Origin: an uncultured Ruminobacter sp.
GTDB lineage: Bacteria > Pseudomonadota > Gammaproteobacteria > Enterobacterales > Succinivibrionaceae
Assembly (NCBI GenBank): GCA_902764345.1
Contig: CACWVT010000014.1
Coordinates: forward strand, 1-38,176
Direction of reading: 5' to 3'
Length of the DNA: 38,176 bases
The translations under genes were made by a program, and so were the position numbers. Of this stretch, positions 1 through 8,922 are shown in pieces (the first letter of the stretch is position 1; every line of letters starts with the position of its first letter). Below the pieces are notes generated by a model. That model saw only the letters and a list, made by a program, of their open reading frames with translations, was not told the DNA's origin and made no database searches.

Positions 1-2200
1 TAGCCGGAACCGTCTTCTTGCCACGGAACAGTCTACAGAAAAATCCCGGCTTTGTATTTTCCACCTTCTTCTCCTCAACCACTTTTTTGACTGATTTCTT
101 ACGGGAATTAGGCAGAATAAACTTGTTCAGACTGCTTTCCGTGCTTGAAGCAAGGGTATCGAGGGTCTGACTGGTAATGGCCAGTGCCTCAATCTGAATC
201 TGATTATCATTAGACAGATCACTGATTCTTTCAATGTTTGAAGAAATGCTTTCAGAGGTCTTCATCTGCTTGTTGACGGAATCGACGATGATGGAAGCCA
301 TTTCGTTAATGTGAACAACGGAAACCTTGATATCGTCAATTGCCCTGCTTGCCTCTTCAGCCTTGTCTTTGGTAAGCATCATCTCTTTTAAACATTCCTC
401 GGAACTGTTTACAGCTTCGATTACGGTATTCTGCAGATCCTCAATCATCTTACGAATATCATTGGCGGAATTAGCCGTTGTATTTGCAAGACTTCTTACC
501 TCATCCGCAACAACCGCAAATCCTCTGCCGTACTCTCCGGCACGGGCAGCCTCAATGGCCGCATTAAGAGCCAGAAGATTTGTCTGTTCGGCCACTCCTC
601 TGATAATGTCGATAATCTTAGCGATATCGGAACTCAGAGTGCTTACATTCTTAATTACCTTGGTGTTCTCCTGAATCTTGTCTGAAAGATCCAGAGTCTT
701 CCCCATACTTTCAGTCATTATATCCTGAGACTTGACGGCTTCGTTCTCCACCCCCTGAATCTCGGTCATGGTACTGCTTACGGCCTTGGCAATGTCATTA
801 ATGTTTACAAGCATTTCATTCATTGCCGAAGCAAGATTCAGTGTCTCATTACGCTGTTCGTTAATCGCATTCTTGGATATGTCGGCTGCGACGAGGTTAT
901 CGGTTGATGCCATTTTAAGTTTTTTGGCGGAATCAGCCATTTTCAGCATCACCTCACCGGTTTCAGCCGTAACCCTGTTCAGATTGTTGATGATAACCCC
1001 AAATTCGTTGACATCCCTGGTTACAATCTGGTTGTCCAGATCACCCTCAGCAAATTCCTTCATTCGTCTGACAATTACTTCCATAGGCTTCTTGATGCTG
1101 CGGCTCAGGAAGAAAAGCACGCCGGCGGTAATAACGAGTGAGAGTATCAGCGACACGATAATAATGATAATGGACTTTTCATATTTATCTGCCGCATGCT
1201 CCTTTGCGCTGGAAAGTTCCTTTGCAACCAGAAGCTGAATGTTGGTTATTTCAGTTTTGATTTCATTAATCCTTTCTCTGGCGGTAATCATGTTCTCCAC
1301 CAGTGCATTGGTATTCTCCACAAGGCGCTCATGCTGTCCGACCACGCCGTTGTCATCACCGCATGAATATTTGAAATTAGCTACCAGAGCACCGATTTCA
1401 TTCTGAGCCTCAGGCATTTCGGAATAAAGATTGTCTGCCCAGTTCTCATATTCATCAAGAAAAACATCAATAGATTTGCGGGCCTTTACGATCTCTTCGG
1501 TGTTGTTTGAGCCCAGAGCCTCAAGAACCTTCTTTTCAGCCAATGACTGATAGGTAAGCAGATTGAGCATGAGATTATCCACGTAGTCATCAAACACCTT
1601 CAGCTTCAGTTCCTGGAGCATCTGTCTGAATACCGGCAACCATGCAATAAAATCAGCCTGACTTTTATTGGCTTTCTGCAGAAGCCGCAGATTATCCTGC
1701 TTAAGCTCCGGCATCACTTTAATGATATTCAGGTAGTCCCTTGAAAGATCCGCAACCTTGGACATACCTCTCATGAGCTCATCATCGTTACGGGAAAAAT
1801 CTATGAATTTGCTGAGACTGTTCTCGAATTCCTCTCTGGAACGATTCATGATAGCCGTCTGTCTCTCAAGCTCCTCCTCTGAGTTTGAATTAATGACGTC
1901 ATAAAGACGCACTGACAGGGAAAGAAGTTTGATTTCAATATCCTGAGACTGATTATTCAGCGGAATGTTTATGTCTGTTATCTCTTCAACGGATGAGTTG
2001 ATACTCTTTATGTTATATCCACCACCGATGGAAAGAAAGAATATAAGAATTATGAGAATACCGAAACCTACGTATACGCCATTGATTATGGACTTTCTGA
2101 CCAGTGCACCGCCGCCAAGGGTCATGACACTCAGCCATTTGTTCCTGATATCGGAAAACAATTTGGCCTTAATTTGCCTGATAAGTTCTTTTATATCCAT
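1..2200 (-). CDS. Methyl-accepting chemotaxis protein, C-terminus cut by window edge
   Basis: This is a membrane chemoreceptor that signals ligand binding to CheA/CheW. It reads open from an ATG at 2200 to base 1, about 733 residues, so its stop lies outside. In order it shows a basic cytoplasmic N-terminus, a membrane segment at about residues 40-60, an all-helical periplasmic domain at about 60-342, a second membrane segment at about 343-366, a HAMP region, and the long signalling hairpin. The conserved tip, with [20 protein letters not shown] and [12 protein letters not shown], lies at about 533-570. A Lys-rich tail follows. The sensor domain of roughly 280 residues is about the size of helical-bimodular types and is larger than a Tar-type four-helix bundle. 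GAGAAG lies about nine bases before the ATG. The ligand is unknown. The sensor resembles the secreted protein at 3619-4503. Confidence 0.95.
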   Translation of the reverse strand, partial: MDIKELIRQIKAKLFSDIRNKWLSVMTLGGGALVRKSIINGVYVGFGILIILIFFLSIGGGYNIKSINSSVEEITDINIPLNNQSQDIEIKLLSLSVRLYDVINSNSEEELERQTAIMNRSREEFENSLSKFIDFSRNDDELMRGMSKVADLSRDYLNIIKVMPELKQDNLRLLQKANKSQADFIAWLPVFRQMLQELKLKVFDDYVDNLMLNLLTYQSLAEKKVLEALGSNNTEEIVKARKSIDVFLDEYENWADNLYSEMPEAQNEIGALVANFKYSCGDDNGVVGQHERLVENTNALVENMITARERINEIKTEITNIQLLVAKELSSAKEHAADKYEKSIIIIIVSLILSLVITAGVLFFLSRSIKKPMEVIVRRMKEFAEGDLDNQIVTRDVNEFGVIINNLNRVTAETGEVMLKMADSAKKLKMASTDNLVAADISKNAINEQRNETLNLASAMNEMLVNINDIAKAVSSTMTEIQGVENEAVKSQDIMTESMGKTLDLSDKIQENTKVIKNVSTLSSDIAKIIDIIRGVAEQTNLLALNAAIEAARAGEYGRGFAVVADEVRSLANTTANSANDIRKMIEDLQNTVIEAVNSSEECLKEMMLTKDKAEEASRAIDDIKVSVVHINEMASIIVDSVNKQMKTSESISSNIERISDLSNDNQIQIEALAITSQTLDTLASSTESSLNKFILPNSRKKSVKKVVEEKKVENTKPGFFCRLFRGKKTVPA

Positions 2201-2619
2201 ATATCGTTCTTCTCAAGAGATGTTATCCAAAACATGCCTGGAAAGCATGCTGTAGTTCTTCTTTCCGTTCGATTCATTAGAGCCGGAGCCACGCTCAGCT
2301 TGAAACAAAAAGAACACTACATAGGTATGCTGTATTCAATGATAAAATGAACGCCCCAAAAAAAATGAGACAACAGCTATAAATCAAGAAAGAAAAAAGC
2401 TAATAAGGCTTACTGTCATTAGTTTTTTCAAGGGATATCACACACTTTTAATATTTTCTGCAGAGCTTGTTTATGGTTCTGAAAACGCCCTTTCCACCCA
2501 AACACATTCACGACTGGGAAATTCACAAAAAATTCTTTTAGAACCGGATCCTTAGAGAAAACAACAGGTCTCGGCATCATTTCGGCTGAACAAACAACCT
2601 GTTGACCGTAGTGATGTAA
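2201..2619. other. Intergenic region upstream of the chemoreceptor
   Basis: No open frame or RNA gene can be supported here. It should contain the chemoreceptor promoter on the minus strand, but I see no convincing sigma-70 or sigma-28 (flagellar-type) pair. No strong terminator for the lipoprotein gene is visible. Confidence 0.5.
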
Positions 2620-3510
2620 TCAGTGTCCGATATGATAAAACCGGGAAAAACTGCAGAGATTCATGGCGAGACATCCAGATCTGGAATTCAGACCATAACT
2701 GACGTTTTTACCATCGTAGTGCATGTCTATTGCCAGATCAGCTCCTTTCCCGAACTGCGCCTCAGAGGTATTGAACCTGACTATATAATCACTGTCGCCG
2801 CTTACCACCACATCAACCGAATCAACATAATCTGTTCTGAAACTCTTCCAGTTCATCATTCCAGGCATTTTTCCGGCTTCACATATTCCTATCCCGCCAA
2901 AACGGTAAAGACAGTTTTTGAGCTCGGCCACCAATCTCTCAGCAGGCTTTTCCACCTCATCTGAATATATAATCTTCTTTCTGAGATAATCCATGTCCGT
3001 CTTATCGGTTATGAATTTGCGGTTAACGCGTATAAGATTCTCAACCACTCCGATGTCATATGAGAGGTCATAGCCTTTCGCCGCCCCTTTTTCAAGAGAA
3101 ATCAGCTGACGCACACTCATTTCCAGATAAGAGTTGAGCCAGACCTGGTTATTTCTCTGACTGACATACTCAATCAGTGGTCTTCCCCGGAACCTGTCAC
3201 ATGGAACCCCGTTTCTCCCCATTTCGGCAACAAAAAACAGTTCCGGATATTTCTGCATAAAAAAGACGGAAAACCCGGAGTTTCCATGACTCTTCCCGAA
3301 ATCGTCAACATCTTTCCTTACGGCATTAATGTCCAGTCCGGAAAGTTCCTTTATTACGCCTCCATTGCAGGCGGCAATAGTAAGATTCAGAATTTTTTCG
3401 GTTCTGTCTTTATCATCTGACAGGATGGCAGATCCTTCATTTTTCACATCGCAGGAAACAGTTGCCGCAACCAGTACGGGCATAAGAAAAAAGAATTTAT
3501 TCAAACGCAT
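2620..3510 (-). CDS. Putative lipoprotein of unknown function (296 aa)
   Basis: I do not recognise this family. The first 20 residues form a lipoprotein-type signal peptide: a basic start (MRLNK), a hydrophobic core, then TVSC with Cys20 as the likely lipidated residue. The lipobox is not ideal because it lacks Leu at -3. The mature protein is soluble and mixed in composition, with several cysteines (for example Cys48) that could form disulfides in the periplasm. GGAG sits five bases before the ATG. It lies between the chemoreceptor and the secreted sensor-like protein, all on the minus strand. An intrinsic terminator at 3543-3590 separates it from the gene upstream, so it probably has its own promoter. 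A role in sensing is inferred from position only. Confidence 0.75.
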   Translation of the reverse strand: MRLNKFFFLMPVLVAATVSCDVKNEGSAILSDDKDRTEKILNLTIAACNGGVIKELSGLDINAVRKDVDDFGKSHGNSGFSVFFMQKYPELFFVAEMGRNGVPCDRFRGRPLIEYVSQRNNQVWLNSYLEMSVRQLISLEKGAAKGYDLSYDIGVVENLIRVNRKFITDKTDMDYLRKKIIYSDEVEKPAERLVAELKNCLYRFGGIGICEAGKMPGMMNWKSFRTDYVDSVDVVVSGDSDYIVRFNTSEAQFGKGADLAIDMHYDGKNVSYGLNSRSGCLAMNLCSFSRFYHIGH

Positions 3511-3542
3511 TACCGCTCCGAATCAGCATGAAACAACAAAAA

Positions 3543-3590
3543 CAAAAATCCCGTCACCGGCATACAGACAGGACACCGATAACGGGAATG
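3543..3590 (-). terminator. Intrinsic terminator of the secreted helical protein gene
   Basis: Read on the minus strand, arms TCCCGT (3549-3554) and ACGGGA (3582-3587) close a hairpin with extra inner pairs, followed by a run of five T. It begins about 30 bases after the stop codon of the gene at 3619-4503. Confidence 0.7.
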
Positions 3591-3618
3591 CACACATTCT
3601 CAGACCTTGGAATACGTA

Positions 3619-4503
3619 CTAGCCAAGTCTGGCCTTTATCTTGATTTCAACCTTATCAATTTCCTTGATAAGATCCCTTACCGCAGTATGGAAGTAGGCA
3701 TCTATACCATCCTGAACCTCTTTCAGCTGCAGATATGAGTACATTTCCGAACCGTAACCCTTGTTTGCAAACATCTTCTTGAAAGCCTGATTTGCTTCAT
3801 CAAAAGCCTGCTTAAGCTCAGGAAATTCTTCTACATTATCATTTATAAGTCTCATGTATTCGTCATGAGTCTTCTGAACTCTGTCAACAACCTCGGTCAT
3901 CTCAGAACTTGATCTGCTGGCAAACAAATCCTCAATAGCGGTTTCGTATGCTCCGCGAGCACTGGTTATCTGAACATATCTAACTTCCTCTTCAGGAGAA
4001 AAGTTTCTCTTGCTTACCAGATGTTCGGTTTCCCTGATACTCTTGAAAACTCCTGACATTACGACAGGACCGTCCTTATAGTTGTTGTACTTTGCCACAA
4101 TCTCATTCTGGTTGTTGGCATAGTCCTCACACTTGAGGAGAAGCTCCCTCACGTGATTTGCAATTTCAAAAGCTTCAGTAGCATACGGACTTGATGTATT
4201 GTCTTCAAGAACCTTCACAATATAACTCAGTTCTTCTCTGCTACGCCACAGTTCATCACGATTGATAAGAAAATCATCGCGATTGTTGGTATTGGCCATA
4301 AGAATCATTGCAGCATCGAAACGGTATACGTTGGCCTTAAGATCCTTAATCTGAGCAGAACTTACCAGAAATGGAATATCCCCGGAGGTGTAATTTCTCG
4401 GCTCATCAGCCCAGGCTTCCGGCATAAAACCGGCACCTAGGGATAAAACCCCCGCCATCATTAATCCCAGAGATTTTCTACGAAATACATTCAATATATT
4501 CAT
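3619..4503 (-). CDS. Secreted all-helical protein homologous to a chemoreceptor sensor domain (294 aa)
   Basis: This is a periplasmic, probably ligand-binding protein. It has a classical signal peptide with cleavage expected after AWA (Ala32), then about 260 residues of predicted helix and no further membrane segment. It aligns with the ectodomain of the chemoreceptor at 1-2200. RSREE occurs at residues 87-91 here and 120-124 there. About 125 residues later an ungapped 47-residue block (196-242 here, 231-277 there) shares Asp-Glu-Tyr, Glu-x-Pro-Glu and a final Phe-Lys at identical spacing. The frame is open further upstream to 4638. I chose the ATG at 4503 because the signal peptide starts there and because a near-consensus promoter at 4580-4608 lies inside the longer version. 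A detached sensor domain is my inference. Function is unknown. Confidence 0.85.
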   Translation of the reverse strand: MNILNVFRRKSLGLMMAGVLSLGAGFMPEAWADEPRNYTSGDIPFLVSSAQIKDLKANVYRFDAAMILMANTNNRDDFLINRDELWRSREELSYIVKVLEDNTSSPYATEAFEIANHVRELLLKCEDYANNQNEIVAKYNNYKDGPVVMSGVFKSIRETEHLVSKRNFSPEEEVRYVQITSARGAYETAIEDLFASRSSSEMTEVVDRVQKTHDEYMRLINDNVEEFPELKQAFDEANQAFKKMFANKGYGSEMYSYLQLKEVQDGIDAYFHTAVRDLIKEIDKVEIKIKARLG

Positions 4504-4579
4504 TATAGTCTCGCTAAAACTAAAATTACAAAATTTGTCCAAAACTTTTAAATATATTAAGTACACGGATTGTAGGAAA

Positions 4580-4608
4580 ATTATATATTCTGCTACCTGT
4601 CTATCCAA
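4580..4608 (-). promoter_or_regulatory. Sigma-70 type promoter for the secreted helical protein
   Basis: On the minus strand, TTGGAT (4603-4608) and TATAAT (4580-4585) are separated by exactly 17 bases. Transcription would start near 4573, giving a leader of about 70 bases to the ATG at 4503. This rules out the longer open frame beginning at 4638. Confidence 0.75.
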
Positions 4609-4638
4609 CGGCAAAATGACAAACGTGTTACGGCACAT

Positions 4639-5360
4639 ACACTGACTTTTTCATTTTTTCGTCCACATCACAGAAAGGCAGTCATTTTACGTTTACTGAC
4701 AAACATCCTCAGTTTCACATCGTCATCCATGACCATCTTTGCGGATTCCCTTCTGAAAGGAACTCCGGCATAAATAATTCTGATAAAACAGGCTGGTGCG
4801 CCAATACACCAAAACTGATGCAAATTACATGCGCAACCGGTATTGTAACCACTTCCATATCCGAGAAACTCCGATCACGGAACAGAAATGCTTCTGACAA
4901 TTTATTCTGAATATCTGTTTTATCCTTCGGAAGCATCTTTTTATATTTATCTATTCTGCTTTAATCCGGTGAGTACAGCGATTATCTCGCTAATGATCAA
5001 TGTATGCATCCCGCCGGCAGATACTTCCTAAACTCGAAATATTATAAATACGTATGCAACAAAAACATTAGATATTAGGGCACCACCGACAATATTTGTG
5101 ACATATTTAAAAAATCAGAAAAATTTTTCGGACTGGTTATTGAAGAAAAACACATGCACGACCACACAAAAAAAACAAAATGCGGCACATTGCCGTCACA
5201 CTCTCTAAGACAGTGCCAGAGAAACAGGCCATGTGCAGGTCTGTTTTTTCGACGTACATATTTGCTTTTCCGGTTCAGATGCAGTCACGACTAAAAGCAC
5301 ACATGGGATAATCTGTTTATTTTCTTCCTGAAAATCCCCTAAGACTGAACCGTGCCGCAA
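4639..5360. other. Intergenic region without a confident gene
   Basis: A 73-codon minus frame at 4715-4936 is the only notable open frame and looks unconvincing. A terminator-like hairpin on the plus strand lies at 5223-5250. The rest is A+T-rich with no recognised RNA or repeat. Confidence 0.5.
5223..5250 (+). terminator. Orphan terminator-like hairpin on the plus strand
   Basis: AACAGGCC and GGTCTGTT pair over eight positions (one G-T) around a seven-base loop, followed by a T run. No plus-strand gene lies upstream within this window, so it may end an unannotated small RNA or be chance. Confidence 0.45.
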
Positions 5361-5397
5361 AATAAAAAGATCCGCCATCCATTCCGAACAGCGGATC
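5361..5397 (-). terminator. Intrinsic terminator of rubrerythrin
   Basis: On the minus strand, GATCCGC (complement of 5391-5397) pairs with GCGGATC (complement of 5369-5375) around a 15-base loop and is followed by TTTTTATT. It lies about 65 bases after the stop codon. Confidence 0.7.
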
Positions 5398-5461
5398 CTT
5401 TCTGAAAATCATCAGCGGTGCGCATTTAACCTACGAACCGGTACACCGGAACGGTACAATC

Positions 5462-6037
5462 CTACTTAAGAGGTTCGTACACTTCGAAGTGAGCCTGTGG
5501 ATGAGCACATGCAGGACAAACCTTTGGTGCTTCGGTACCTTCATGAATGTAACCGCAGTTTCTGCAACGCCAGATAACCTTGTCACCACGCTTGAACACC
5601 TTGCCTTCCATCAGATTGTTGTATAAGGTAACATAGCGTTCTTCATGGCACTTTTCAGCTACGGCAATAGCTTCAAAAATTGCGGCAATTGCAGGGAAAC
5701 CTTCTTCTCTTGCAGTAGCGGCAAATGAAGGGTACATGTGAGTCCATTCCTCATTTTCACCTGCTGCCGCAGCCTTCAGATTATCAAGGGTTTCACCGAT
5801 AATACCTGCAGGATAGCTGTCGGTAATTTCAACAACACCGCCTTCCAGGAGCTTGAACAGACGCTTTGCATGTTCCTTTTCCTGATTTGCGGTTTCCTCA
5901 AAGATTGCACTAATCTGCACAAGACCTTCCTTCTTGGCCACACCTGAATAATAGGTGTAGCGGTTTCTGGCCTGAGATTCGCCGGCAAAAGCCTTGAGAA
6001 TATTCTTCTCAGTCTGTGTTCCTTTTATACTAGCCAT
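5462..6037 (-). CDS. rbr: Rubrerythrin (191 aa)
   Basis: This is a cytoplasmic non-haem iron protein that reduces hydrogen peroxide in anaerobes, taking electrons through its rubredoxin domain. The four-helix diiron domain supplies Glu20, Glu53 with His56 (EKEH), a Glu at 96-97, and Glu128 with His131 (EKCH). The C-terminal rubredoxin-like domain has Cys158/Cys161 and Cys174/Cys177. The length is the family norm. A clean AGGAG precedes the ATG. It appears to be a single-gene unit with a long A+T-rich upstream region and its own terminator. Peroxide-responsive control is plausible, but I could not assign an operator. Confidence 0.97.
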   Translation of the reverse strand: MASIKGTQTEKNILKAFAGESQARNRYTYYSGVAKKEGLVQISAIFEETANQEKEHAKRLFKLLEGGVVEITDSYPAGIIGETLDNLKAAAAGENEEWTHMYPSFAATAREEGFPAIAAIFEAIAVAEKCHEERYVTLYNNLMEGKVFKRGDKVIWRCRNCGYIHEGTEAPKVCPACAHPQAHFEVYEPLK

Positions 6038-6479
6038 GATAATTTACTCCTCTTCAAAGATACAATCATCCGCTTTCATGAAAAATGACAGTCTCCGAAT
6101 TTATAAATCAGAAAAGCCCCTACAGCGCATGAAAAAACGAATTCCTTCCATTTGAGTGTATCATAACTGAAAAAAATTTTTTCTTAATTTTAAAAAAACA
6201 AGATATAAATCATACATTGTTTTTTCTCACTGCATATATACACATTCCACGCCGTCTGACAAATGTTCTTTTCCGAAAAATGTCAGTTTACCGTCTATAA
6301 AAACCTGTTGTCAGACAAAGAATCATCCATACTCAGGATTAAACTTAACTTTCATGCTGTTCAGAAAGGAAATACGGTGTCAGTCGGACGTATTTCCACA
6401 CATTTTGTGCAAAAAAACATCTGACAGTTTTAAAACCGCGTTCAATTGGTTAATTATCAAGCGTACGGAACAAAAAAGC
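6038..6479. other. Divergent intergenic region between rubrerythrin and the tRNAs
   Basis: This region should hold the rubrerythrin promoter. A TATGAT about 150 bases upstream of the ATG is a possible -10, but no good -35 is paired with it. No gene is seen. Confidence 0.4.
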
Positions 6480-6507
6480 TTGACCAATCAAATTAAAGAT
6501 ATATAAT
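6480..6507 (+). promoter_or_regulatory. Sigma-70 promoter of the tRNA-Pro pair
   Basis: TTGACC (6480-6485), a 16-base spacer and a perfect TATAAT (6502-6507) lie about 19 bases before the first tRNA. The spacing places the start site near 6514, leaving a short 5' leader for RNase P. Confidence 0.8.
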
Positions 6508-6525
6508 GAACACACTTTCGAGGTA

Positions 6526-6602
<77 letters not shown>

Positions 6603-6626
6603 TTCGAAATAAATCCATAAGAGACT

Positions 6627-6703
<77 letters not shown>

Positions 6704-6879
6704 TCTTTTCAAAATGCCTTTCAAATCTTTATCTTCATCAGTCTTTTAAAACATTTCAGCAGTTAGTCATTAGGATTTATTGTCTGTTTTCTCTATATTT
6801 CTCTGTTTTCGCAGAATTACCGTTTTTCTTTCATCTGCCTGTCACAAGAAGCTTTTGCCTACACGTAAATAAAGACAGT

Positions 6880-6917
6880 AATAAAAGCCCCGCTATCGGA
6901 CATAGAGAGCAATAGCG
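6880..6917 (-). terminator. Weak terminator candidate for the nuclease/ATPase operon
   Basis: On the minus strand, CGCTAT and ATAGCG pair (6-bp stem). After a four-base gap comes CTTTTATT. It lies about 40 bases after the stop of the DUF2357 gene. The gap before the T run makes it uncertain. Confidence 0.35.
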
Positions 6918-6957
6918 TGACCGCATAATACCGGCTGTTCAATTCTTTTTATCAGGC

Positions 6958-8874
6958 TTATTTTACGGAATCTTCACCTTGAAGCCTTCTGGCAAGCTTA
7001 ATGACTCTCTCATATTCAGCATGATGAACCTTTCTGAGATTGCCGATAAAAAGTGACAGATACTCCTTTATGTTCTTTTCATTTTTTTCCTTGTCTGCTA
7101 CAGGCCTTACCGCCACGCCTGCAATCGAAGGAAATACCGGATACTCACTGTCAAGATCATGAACGGACGCATACTCGGAGAAACGATTTACATTACCTCT
7201 TGAATAAATCGCAAGAACTCCTCTTATGCCGCTGTCAAAACCCAAGGCGTTCTTTACGCGGATGCTGTTCATATACTTATTGACCAGCATTGGCAGGGAA
7301 GCTTTTCTTACCGTATCATAAGAGCTGTATTTAGCATCCATGATGAGATAATCCACAAACCCAGAAGCCTCCCACCGGATTCTGATGACAAAATCCGGTG
7401 TGTAGTAGAAATCTCTACCATAGTTCTTACTGCACACAACCATCGGTTCCTCGTCGTCAGTTCTGCCGACAGTAAAGATCTTAGGTTCGTACCACAGCTC
7501 AAGCGTATACTCCTTGTTCTCTGAAAGCCACCGGTAGTAATTAAAAGGTTCACTGAGAGGGCGCTCGGCCACTCTTCCGCCGAAATGATCCACGGACATG
7601 TCATGCCATTCGCGGGAAACACAGATTCCCCCCAGCTGGCTGACAACATTTACTATTCTGGAAAGAACCATGAACTCATAGAGTTTCTCTATCTTCTTGA
7701 AATGAGACGTAAAATCATTAAGAGTCAGCGTAACCGCACTGACACCGTACCATTTAGCCACCTGCTCAAACAGTTTGCGGTAAACTAGAGTTCTTGCCAC
7801 AAAAGGTGTGATTCTGGGCATCAGCGGCTTATCAAGATAATTTATTCCGGTTACCTTCTCAAAACTGGTGTACAGCTTGTAGAAACCGTCAAGAAGGTTC
7901 ATAACCCTGCTGTACTGATTCTGGAGATTCTTGGACAGAACTCCGTGCACGATTCCGGAATATCGGCAATAGCCGGGATACGTCAGAGATTCTCCGTCAG
8001 GCCTTTGCTGACTCTGCTCATGTCCGTTGATAAAATCCTTTACGGCACTCAGCTTCATTCTGATGTGATTTATGAATCCGGCAATTACCAGATTCTCAAA
8101 AAGCCTGTAAGAAGGTATCATTTTCTCTTCTGCCGCAAACTCCGTCTTGACCGGCATATTGTTTATCTGAAAGGTCTGCTCATACGGAGAACACAGAGCA
8201 ACCGCATCACTGTTAAGAGACAGCCAGTGTATGGCCTCCGGAGAATTCGGCAGACCATTAGGAGTTACATCAAGTCTCGGTTCAAGAATGTATCTCAGCT
8301 GTCTTAACAGCACGCTCCACAGACTTTTACATAGAATATATGTTCTTTCCGCCTCATTGATAAGATCGGCAATGACCCCGTTATTTTCAGGATTTCCGTC
8401 CAGACACATCTGAGAAATGGCATCGTAGTCATCATTTATGAAATCCAGTATCGTGGTTATTTCCCTTGCTCGCGCCCTTGTGGCCAGAACCTCGACCTGA
8501 AAAGACTCCTCAAAATACTCTTCTCTGTCAAGAAAACTCTGAATTCTGATTTCATGAACACCCGGCAGCCCGAAAAACGGACGGCCGCAGTGAGCCAGCT
8601 CCGGCCTCCATTCAAGATGCCAGAGTCCCTCTTCGGACAGAAATCCGCAGTAATAACTGTCCTCACCGATTACAATTCTCGGACTTATATCCTCCAGATC
8701 CCCTTCCAGAACCTCGGTATAACGGATATAAATATCAAGATAATAGTCCTCGGGGATTTCCAGAAAACCCGTTTCCGAATCAAATCTCAGTGCGGAATCA
8801 TCACTAACCACGTCATAGATCTTTCTGTTTTCCTGGTTAGTGTGCTCCGAAACCGCCAACTTAACGTCTAACAT
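6958..8874 (-). CDS. DUF2357 / PD-(D/E)XK nuclease protein, McrC-like (638 aa)
   Basis: This is the probable nuclease subunit of a McrBC-like restriction system. The N-terminal part is a beta-rich region (about 1-130), followed by a helical DUF2357-like region. The C-terminal part carries a PD-(D/E)XK core: Pro-Asp at about 491-492 (PDFVIRI), a strand, then Asp-Ala-Lys at about 512-514 (IMDAKYSS). This matches the DUF2357 plus DUF524 (PF09823/PF04411) architecture that pairs with McrB-like ATPases. AAGGAG lies seven bases before the ATG. The gene starts 48 bases after the ATPase gene ends on the same strand, so the two are probably one operon. The catalytic motif appears intact. The family call rests on motifs and context; targets are unknown. 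Confidence 0.85.
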   Translation of the reverse strand: MLDVKLAVSEHTNQENRKIYDVVSDDSALRFDSETGFLEIPEDYYLDIYIRYTEVLEGDLEDISPRIVIGEDSYYCGFLSEEGLWHLEWRPELAHCGRPFFGLPGVHEIRIQSFLDREEYFEESFQVEVLATRARAREITTILDFINDDYDAISQMCLDGNPENNGVIADLINEAERTYILCKSLWSVLLRQLRYILEPRLDVTPNGLPNSPEAIHWLSLNSDAVALCSPYEQTFQINNMPVKTEFAAEEKMIPSYRLFENLVIAGFINHIRMKLSAVKDFINGHEQSQQRPDGESLTYPGYCRYSGIVHGVLSKNLQNQYSRVMNLLDGFYKLYTSFEKVTGINYLDKPLMPRITPFVARTLVYRKLFEQVAKWYGVSAVTLTLNDFTSHFKKIEKLYEFMVLSRIVNVVSQLGGICVSREWHDMSVDHFGGRVAERPLSEPFNYYRWLSENKEYTLELWYEPKIFTVGRTDDEEPMVVCSKNYGRDFYYTPDFVIRIRWEASGFVDYLIMDAKYSSYDTVRKASLPMLVNKYMNSIRVKNALGFDSGIRGVLAIYSRGNVNRFSEYASVHDLDSEYPVFPSIAGVAVRPVADKEKNEKNIKEYLSLFIGNLRKVHHAEYERVIKLARRLQGEDSVK

Positions 8875-8922
8875 AAACAGCTCCTTACATTAATTAATGT
8901 GGACCAGACAGTTCCGTTACGT

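Noticed and set aside
4504-4638. Upstream extension of the secreted protein's frame
   Set aside because: The near-consensus promoter at 4580-4608 lies within it, and the signal peptide starts at the inner ATG.
4715-4936. 73-codon minus frame upstream of the secreted helical protein
   Set aside because: No ribosome binding site, no recognisable pattern, short.
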